From contig CM035423.1 in the NCBI GenBank assembly GCA_020310875.1, positions 116,279,864 through 116,343,863 on the forward strand: a stretch of DNA of 64,000 nucleotides, given 5' to 3'. The notes under the pieces are model-generated. The model was not told the origin of the DNA and ran no database searches. It saw nothing but the letters and a program-made list of their open reading frames with translations. This stretch comes from Ceratopteris richardii (taxonomy: Eukaryota; Streptophyta; Polypodiopsida; Polypodiales; Pteridaceae). A program made the translations under genes and the position numbers. Position 1 is the first letter of the stretch. Every line of letters starts with the position of its first letter. Shown here piece after piece: positions 56,550 to 64,000 of the stretch.

Positions 56550-58440
56550 TTTTAACTAGTTCTTTTAGCTTTGAATTTTGGCAAAACATCAACATCAAGT
56601 GGCCAAGCTCATAGCTTTGTTGGAAAAAACATGGTTGACAGTGAGTGACCTGTAGCCCCTTTTCAAGGCTAAACTAGAATGAAATCTTGTAGCTTTGTCT
56701 TGCACATGGGCACCATAGTAGGCCTTCTATTTCTTCAAGTATATTGGAGTTCTTCAAGTTCCACTAATCTAGAGAGTTCATGACCAATCCATTGGTAATC
56801 GTGTCACCCTTAAGATAGGAACTAAGAATCCAATGGCGATAATGAAATTCTATCCATGGAAAAGATCAGAGGGTATGGCACCTATCACACACTTGTACAC
56901 CACTTGGTATGACCAAACAAGATGATGACGCTATTTGTGCAAATCAGACTATCCATTGTTGATGAGTTTTGTAAGCACCATGCACAATACTTTACTGGAA
57001 CTCTCCACTTGTTAGTTCACTTGAGGATGGTATTATGCATATTTCTTATGAACCATTAGAAATTTAAATAGGAGGTGCTCAACTACTTTGTTTAATAAAA
57101 TGTCTTCCAATATCAATAGATTCTCAATTTGTAGACCAAACCTTGTGAAAATGTTTTGAAATAACAACTTTGCCATAGTCTACAGATCTTCTTTGCCATG
57201 GTGTTTTCTTTGTTAATCCACTTAGTAAGATAGTCAATCACAATAACTGTGGATTCTCACTATGAGAGCCATGTGCGAGGGGCCTAATTGAGTCAATTAA
57301 ACCTATCCCCCATTTGGAAAAATATCAACTACTTATTATGGGTCTTAGTTGCATGCAATCTCTTGGGATCAAATATTTTGTTTCTGGATAAGTATCAAAT
57401 CTTTTCACATATTGTTTCATGTCTTTGTCTTGGTGCAAGGTGGGTAGTGAGAGTCCTACAACAAAGGATCGTTTTAACACATCCTTCAAGAAAGAGATGA
57501 CATTTATTTGCACATGCATGTACCATCTCAATGATTGGCAAATATTTGTCTTCATGAATTGCCTATGAGTGCATATTTTTTACACATTTCTTCTAAGGTT
57601 TTCCTTCTTATCTTATCAACATCTTTTGAATTTGTGGTCACATAAATATTCTATTACATGCATAATTCTCGTAAGGGCTACTATAACTTGGTACAAAGTA
57701 GCATGCTCCATTGGTAGCAATATTTAGCATTTAATGCATTGGTACAAAGTAGCATGCTCCATCGATAGCAATATTTAGCATTTAGTGCATTGTGACACAT
57801 ATGAGTGCACATTTTTTTCCATGCTAGGCTTGTAGGAACTTTATCTCTATTAAGTTCTGTAGCATGCAAGTTTTGTGCTTGAGTGATCATGTTGGACTTT
57901 CTCGATCATCCACATAACATAGTAAGATACCCATTGGGTCTTGATAGTATATGCTTCTAGTTAAGATGTGGAACTATTTAGAAACAAGGAGTCCCTTATG
58001 ATCATTGGGAAAATGTTTATGATGAATTTCATGTGGAAGGGTAACAATGATAAGTTTTATAATTTCGGAACAACTTTTGGACTAAAGATATATGAGTCAT
58101 GTAAATCATCTAACATTCCTATTGTTGATTCTCCAATGGTTAGTCTCAACAAGACCAAAAGATAAATGTGTCTTTCCTTGCTTTACCACTACTTCAAAGT
58201 CAAATTCCATGAGAAGAAAAAACCCAAAAACAATTTTGTCTATAACACAAGGCTTGTTAAGTAGATATAATAGGGATTGATGGTCAGTCAAGATTTGAAC
58301 TTTCTGCCCAAAAGATGATGGGGAAACCTCTTTACTGCATACACCATTCCTAATCCTTCTCATTCTTTGTTCTTGTGATTTTGTTCAACAATATTGAGTT
58401 ATATACCAGCATATGCAATCACAAAGTCCATGTTGCCTTC
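56550..58440 (-). pseudogene. Gypsy P RNase H and integrase, degenerate
   Basis: From right to left: RNase H at 58106-58440 (YAVKRFPHHLLGRKF, TDHQSLLYLLNKP, FDFEVVVKQGKTH); integrase zinc region at 57325-57555 (SLPTLHQDKDMKQYVKRFD); core near 57230 (D-Y-L-T-K-W-I) and 57060 (W-F-I-R-N-M-H-N, for the usual H-P-Q-A-N-G); C-terminus near 56600-56850 (Q-V-T-H-C-Q-P-C). Stops throughout. RT, protease and gag are missing upstream. It runs in the same direction as Gypsy Q but is not in the order of a single element with it. Confidence 0.72.
57713..57783. repeat. Short tandem duplication
   Basis: GGTACAAAGTAGCATGCTCC near 57691 and again near 57741, with ATTTAGCATTTA-TGCATTG following each; about 50-bp period. 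Confidence 0.8.
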
Positions 58441-58620
58441 TCGCGAAATGAAATGGAGACATGTATCATCAAAAATTAACAATAACACGAAAAAATAATT
58501 GATCTTAATACTAGTGGAATACAAAATTATGAATGAAAAAAGAGAATCAAACAGTGATTATTCAATGCTTTGTTTCCTTTATTGTAACACTACAAACTTA
58601 ACTAACAATGAAAAATCTAT

Positions 58621-59617
58621 TGGTACAATAGAAACCAAGCCCACATACTTGGTTTATTGACATAACTTATATGATCAACCTCTTGTAAAAGTTCCTTCAC
58701 ATTTACCTTTGTAAAAGTGTTTTACATCCACGTGGAGTTAGGAAGCTTTAAATCATGACTCAATTGGTAGTTGATTGATAAGAGAATATATCATATACTT
58801 TAGGATTCACTTTTAGATAGAACTCTTTTGAATTTGAATTCAAACTTTAGCTCTAAATACAACTATCCTTGAGATCAATGTGAAGGGGACCTATTGTGAA
58901 TTGAGAGATCATCTCATAGCTCATTCACTTTCACACACATTGAGCAATATATGATTGCCAATGACATTGTAATTGTATAGGATTTAATATACATAAGTTA
59001 TCATTGGATTCTCATTTCTCTTCTTTGCTATGACCACATCAAAACAATGAATTTCTAAGAGCCTGTTCTCAGTGTATGATTGATCATTTGTCATGATTTA
59101 AAGCAGTATAGATTCAACATACTATCTAGTATATGATTAAAAAGTCTCATTATCATTGCCTCTCTAGATCATGAGATATTAAGACATCTTTAGTCTCTGT
59201 TCTGTTGATTGATGCACCCCGTAATTGTCAGGAAGGTTCTGTAAATTGCTAAACATATTTCTCAGTGTCTAGTCCATAATTTTTTATGAAATCACTCATG
59301 ATTTGTAGCTATCCAAGTTAATTAGAGTTTCCCAAAAGGAATTAAGTTAACTGTTGTTGTGCTCAAAGAACCGTTCAAAACATTGAATGGATGTAGAAAC
59401 AAGAATAACAAGTTTTTCGGTCTTGGATTAATTCCTACCTATTTGTTTTGATCCATTGATTAGTGGATCATGTTCCAATCAACATATGTGATTATTTATG
59501 ACCATTAGCATGATAAAGAGGCCCACTACACTCTCTGGTAGTTTTTTTTGGCTGGTGTGAAGCATGTTTAAGCAACACCTATTCATCTCTGAAGATTATC
59601 CTCCATCTCTTCCAACA
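58621..59617 (+). repeat. Copia-N 5' LTR, 997 bp
   Basis: TGGTACAATAG to TTCCAACA. It matches the 3' LTR for about 250 bp up to AACTAT at 58875, then differs: the 3' LTR goes on with a TATA box (ACTATAAAAAG) that is not found here. Confidence 0.87.
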
Positions 59618-59618
59618 A

Positions 59619-59630
59619 TGGTATCAAAAC
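59619..59630 (+). other. Primer-binding site of Copia-N
   Basis: TGGTATCAAAAC, two changes from the initiator tRNA-Met complement. Confidence 0.9.
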
Positions 59631-59643
59631 AACGACAAGCAAG

Positions 59644-60660
59644 ATGGGAGATGGATTTCCATCCTTCATTGACAAATTGGATAGAAACAACTGCTCAACA
59701 TGGTCATTAAGCATGCAAGCCTACCTTCAAAGGAGAAGTCTATATGGATACATCTCAGGAGATGAAGAGATGCCAACATTCAGGAGCAAGCATCAACCCA
59801 CAAGGAAGAACAAGAAAGGTTGACCACATGGTGTGCAATGGATGCTCTTGCCAGGTCTTATGTACTAAACTCAATATCTGATTTCTTGTTGCCTCACATT
59901 AGGAATTGCAAGACCTCCCAAGAGACTTGGGAAGTACTCCCATCGTATTTCTCATCAAATATAAGAGCTAGGAAGAATAAGCTATGGATGGAGTTTACAA
60001 CTCTAAAGAAGCAACCAAAGCAAGGAGTGGATGATTATGTGACCAAGATGAAAGATGTGACTGACCAGCTTGCAAGCATAGAAGAAGAGATAGAAGAAGA
60101 ACACATAGTATGGTAGATCATTAATGGCATCAAAGCTAATGATAAGTGGGAGTCCTTCACCACAACAATGGACCTTTACATGGATATGAAAATACCTAAC
60201 CTCAATACCTTGATGGGGCAACTCTTCACCCATGAGACAAAGCTCAACAAAAATGGTGAGAATTCTAGAGGTAATCAATCTTTTGCCCTTTATACAGATA
60301 AGAATAAAAGTAAAGATAAAGGTAACCTCAAAAAGAATGAAGATGAGGCTAGTACCTCTCAAGCTAACTACACAGGTAGAGGAAGAGGTGCTAGAGGAAG
60401 GGGCAGGGGAGGAAAGCAAGGCAGGGGGAGATCCTACAACAGTCCACCTTGCAACATTTCTGGTCTTACCAACCAAACCACATAAGAATGCTTCAAGAAC
60501 ACAAGGAACCAAAGGGGAGGAGGCTTCCATAGAGGTAGTTATGGACAATCTAGAGGCAGGTGTAACAATGGAGGATGCAACTATAATCAAAACTTCAATC
60601 AAGGCTACAACAAAAACAATTATCAAGGAGGCTTTAGAGGAAGAAGAGATTTAAAAACTA
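59644..60660 (+). pseudogene. Copia-N gag
   Basis: ATG at 59644 opens with MGDGFPSFIDKLDRNN, as in Copia-M. Frame change near 59815, then open from 59820 with NSISDFLLPHIRNC and WEVLPSYFSSN (UBN2-type). The Arg/Gly-rich part at 60380-60440 and zinc knuckle near 60450-60490 follow; the knuckle reads C-N-I-S, so the second Cys is Ser, then a TAA. Confidence 0.9.
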
Positions 60661-62180
60661 TACACAAGACCAAGAAGATTCACTACTCATCATGAATATG
60701 ATATCCAAGCAAGTTAAAGATGATGAGCACCTTTTCTATATTGATTCAGGTTGTTCCAATCATGTGGCTGGAAATGTAGCTTTATTATCTGATCTTGAAG
60801 AGCCCAAAGGGAAGCATGAAGTACAAACATGTGATGATACTAAACACTGAGTCAAGAAAATTGGAAATTTCAAGACATCTGATGGTAACGTGAACCTCTT
60901 GAGTAAGGTTTTGTATGTGCCAACTATAACCAAAAACCTAATTAGTGTTGGACGGATTGTTGAGAAAGGCTTACAGGTTAGATTCAATAAGCATGGAGAA
61001 TATGTGGAAGACTCTCAACAAGGCTTCGAAAGGATTGCTAAAGGTGAGGAATCTAGTAGATTATTTACATTTGAGATTGAAGACACAAGGAACATAGCAC
61101 TATTCAATTATAGAGATCAAACCCTATCCGAGCTAGAGATATGGCACAAAAGGCTAGGACACATAGGAGAAAGAACACTAAAGCAAATATGCAGGGATCA
61201 AAGTGTGCTCGGCATTCCCAATGTGACCAAGCAACACATGATATATGAATGTGGAGCATGTCAATTTGGTAAAGCTCACATGCAACCATTCAATAGAAAG
61301 GGGTACATCCATGAAGACTACTTGGAACTTGTACACATTGATGTGTGGGGCCCTAGCAAAGATCCATCAATCTCAAGTTCAAGGTACTATGTTTCATTTA
61401 TAGATAATTACAATAGATGGACAATCCTTTATTTCAGGAAGCATAAGAATGAAGTATTTACATGCTTCAAAAAGTATTTGACACTAGTTGAGAACCAAAC
61501 ATGTAGAAGCTTGAAGAGGATCAGATCTGATGGAGGTGGTGAGTATTTTTCATATGAATTTGACTCATTTTTATAGGACAGAGGCATAAAGAGGGAATTA
61601 ACAACAAGATATACTCCTGAATTGAATGGAGTACCAGAGAGAAGGAATAGGTTAATAGTTGAAGTTGCTAGGTCAACGTTGAATGAGAAGAAGCTACCTA
61701 ATTACCTATGGGCAGAGGCTATCTCCACAACCACTTATTTGGTTAATAGGCATCCATCCAAATCCTTGGATGGAATGACACCCTATGAAGCATGGAATGG
61801 CAGGAGACCCTCTTTGGACCATTGCAAGATATTTGGCTGCATTGCTTATGCGCACATTGCCTCATAGATTAGAGGGAAGCTTGACCCTAAAGCTATAAAA
61901 TGTATATTCATTGGCTACGATCAAAATCAGAAGGGCTATAGCTATACAATCCCACTAACAAAGCATTTATAGTTAGTAGGGATGTAGTGTTTGATGAAAA
62001 TAATTCATGGTTTGAAGATGATTGTAGGAAGATCAGATTACCTTATGATTTGGAAAATGACTTTCCAACTTTCACTCAAAAAGATCAACAATTATTAGAA
62101 GATATCAATTCAGAGGATGAAGAGCAGATTGATTTCAAGGCTTGGAAGTCAAGAGGCAAGACTAATTCAAACAATTAGAA
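60661..62180 (+). pseudogene. Copia-N protease and integrase
   Basis: Protease at 60735-60850 with YIDSGCSNHVAG intact. 60890-61576 is open for 228 codons: VLYVPTITKNLISVG, EIWHKRLGHIGERTL, CGACQFGKAH and LVHIDVWGPSK (first Asp), FIDNYNRW, and RSDGGGEYFSYEFDSF (second Asp). After a TAG at 61576, 61622-61867 gives ERRNRLIVEVA and YEAWNGRRPSLDH. Another stop at 61867 and a frame change near 61940. Confidence 0.9.
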
Positions 62181-62183
62181 GAC

Positions 62184-63704
62184 ATGCCAGAGTCTTCCAA
62201 TCAAGCACTCAGGAGATCTCAAAGGGAAAGCAAAAAGCCCATAAGGTATGGCTATGATACATCATTGGTCACCAAGCATTCTATATATATCACTAAAGAC
62301 TCTATGACAGAAGAACCTTCTTCATTTGAAGAAGCTAGTAAGAGGAAAGAATGGAGAGAAGCCATGGAGGAAGAAGTAGAGACACTTCAGGAAAATCATA
62401 CTTGGGACTTGGTTCCCAAGGAGCCAAGCATGAAGATAATAGGATCCAAGTGGATATATAAAAACTCAGATGGCTCTATAAACAGGTACAAGGCAAGACT
62501 AGTGGCAAAGGGGTTTGCTCAAACCCATGGAGTGGACTATGAAGAAACTTTTTCACCTGTGGAAAAGATGCCAACAATTAGGGTTTTGGTAAGCATTGTT
62601 GCCTCTAAAAACTGGAATTTCTATCGGTTAGATGTAAACAATACATTCTTAAATGGATGGATATCAGAAGAAGTGTATATGGCACAACCACACGGATTTG
62701 AAGATAAAGATAAATCGAGTTCTATATGCAAGCTAAGGAAGTCACTCTATGGCCTAAAGCAAGCTCCTAGAGCTTGGAACCATAGTCTTGTTACTTATTT
62801 GTGGGACGTGGCTCAACTAATGGAAAAATTTGAAATTAGTGATCTTGGTTTATTAACATACTTTCTTGGCTTAGTGGTTGTGTACATAGATTTTGGTATA
62901 TTTATTACTCAGAGAAAGTATATACATGATATGTTGGTAAAGTTCAAGATGGAGAATACCAAAATTACAAGTACACCCATGGAACTTAACCATAATCTTA
63001 GTTCTCATGAAGGGGAACTTCTTGAGGATATTATAGGTTACCAAAAGCTTGTAGGGAGCCTCAACTATGCTACCCTAACAAGAGTAGACATTGCTTATGG
63101 AGTAAGTACATTGAGTCAGTTTATGCATGCACAAAGGAAGCCTCACATGGAAGCTCCTAAAAGGGTGCTTAAGTATCTAAAGGGTACCATGAATGAAGGG
63201 TTGTTTTATCCCTTCACTTCTGACTTAGATGTAAAGATGTATTCTGATGCAGATTGGGTTGGCTCCAAAGATGATAGGAGGAGCACTTCAAGGTACCTAT
63301 CCTTTGCAGGTTCAAAGCTTATATCATCGTCATCTAAGAAGCAACCAACTGTGGCCTTATCATCTACAGAAGCAGAATTCAGAAGTTTGGCAAATGCAAC
63401 TCAAGAAGCTATGTGGCTCAAGCAACTATATGTAGATTTGGGGTGACACTCTTACACTCCACTAATCTTTGGAGACAACACTATTTCACTTCATTTAGCT
63501 GCTAATCTTGTACATCATGCAAGGACTAAGCACATTGAAGTGCACTATCATTAAGTAAGGGAGAAATTACTTAGCAAGGATATTCAACTATCCTATGTAT
63601 CCACTCATCTACAATGTGCAGATATACTCACAAAGTCTTTGGATGGAACCAAGATGAATAGATTCAAATTGATGATTGGTTTGCAGAAAATCAAGGAGGA
63701 ATGA
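62184..63704 (+). pseudogene. Copia-N reverse transcriptase and RNase H, catalytic segment missing
   Basis: Open for 420 codons from 62184 to a TGA at 63444, then readable to 63704. RT motifs in order: MKIIGSKWIYKNSDGSINR, LVAKGFAQTHGVDYEETFS, YRLDVNNTFLNG and LYGLKQAPRAWNHSL. At about 62803-62808 it jumps to VAQLMEKFEISDLGLLTYFL. The ~40 residues between, which carry YVDD in this family, are gone without loss of frame. RNase H is well kept: YSDADWVGSKDDRRSTSRY, QPTVALSSTEAEF and HIEVHYH. Start: the frame opens after a stop, not at gag. Confidence 0.92.
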
Positions 63705-63723
63705 AGACCAAGCATGTTAGGCT

Positions 63724-63737
63724 TGAGGGGGAGCTTT
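63724..63737 (+). other. Polypurine tract of Copia-N
   Basis: TGAGGGGGAGCTTT just before the 3' LTR. Confidence 0.8.
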
Positions 63738-64000
63738 TGGTACAATAGAAACCAAGCCCACATACTTGGTTTATTGACATGACTTATATGATCAACCTCT
63801 TGTAAAAGTTCCTTCACATTTACCTTTGTAAAAGTGTTTTACATCCACGTGGAGTTAGGAAGCTTTAAATCACGACTCAATTGGTAGTTGATTGATGATA
63901 GAATATATGCTATACTTTAGGATTCACTTTTAGGTAGAACTCTTTTGAATTTGAATTCAAACTTTAGCTCCAAACACAACTATAAAAAGAAGACCAAAAG
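63738..64000 (+). repeat. Copia-N 3' LTR, first 263 bp
   Basis: TGGTACAATAG onward, close copy of 58621-58880. A TATA box ACTATAAAAAG is at 63979-63989. Cut by the window end. Confidence 0.92.

Larger units (their letters stand above)
58621..64000 (+). mobile_element. Copia-N, plus strand, 3' LTR cut by window end
   Basis: Left LTR 58621-59617, primer-binding site, gag, protease, integrase, RT and RNase H, polypurine tract and the first 263 bp of the right LTR. Coding is closely related to Copia-M, but the LTRs are unrelated. LTR halves differ by about 10 bases over 250. Left flank TCTAT (58616-58620). Confidence 0.92.

Overview
This window reads as plant nuclear DNA made almost entirely of decayed LTR retrotransposons. 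I find no intact host gene, no rRNA or tRNA gene with a complete fold, no CRISPR array and no bacterial-style operon. Several independent primer-binding sites match the 3' end of plant initiator tRNA-Met (TGGTATCAGAGC and close variants). Coding remnants belong to Ty1/Copia (gag, protease, integrase, RT, RNase H) and Ty3/Gypsy (gag, protease, RT, RNase H, integrase, in one case a chromodomain). Dense nesting, many generations of insertion and the lack of genes in 64 kb suggest a large-genome seed plant, possibly a gymnosperm; the species cannot be read from the sequence.

Left third (1-25.6 kb). The oldest recognisable element is a plus-strand chromovirus (element C). It is cut into three parts: 6274-8086 (gag, protease, RT), 12118-13877 (RNase H, integrase) and 21211-22051 (integrase tail, chromodomain, polypurine tract, partial 3' LTR). 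Gypsy J (minus, 2213-6273) abuts its gag and itself carries Copia-A copy 1 (1-2212). Copia-A copy 2 (B, 8087-12112) sits in the RT/RNase H part. Element D (13878-21210, perfect 5-bp target duplication TTTGT) sits in the integrase tail. Copia-A copy 3 (G, 22052-23657) sits in the 3' LTR and is interrupted by a Copia-H 5' end (23658-about 24620). A plus-strand Copia-A 5' end follows (24718-25632).

Middle (25.6-48.3 kb). A 177-bp LTR-like sequence (K) occurs at 27802 and again at 47088. Between them lie non-coding blocks interrupted by three elements: Gypsy F (29116-33691), Copia-A copy 5 (I, 35133-39030) and a complete Copia-H (H2, 40106-45556). F is the least decayed element. It has fused the start of gag to the end of integrase, and downstream of pol it keeps a long single-frame extra ORF of about 700 codons with a Pro/Ser linker and a long coiled coil.

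Right third (48.3-64 kb). Copia-M (48327-52306, minus) has a 595-codon gag-protease-integrase ORF but no RNase H. It is followed by a 98-bp TA microsatellite, a degenerate Gypsy gag (Q, minus), a 23-bp minisatellite, a 5S rRNA-like fragment, a degenerate Gypsy pol (P, minus) and Copia-N (58621 to beyond the window end, plus). N keeps a 420-codon RT/RNase H ORF from which the YVDD catalytic segment is missing.

No element in the window looks autonomous. The best candidates for something undescribed are the extra coiled-coil ORF of element F, the chimeric gag/protease/Asp-rich ORF of element D with its hairpin-rich non-coding block, and the 5S-like and minisatellite pair near 55.5 kb.
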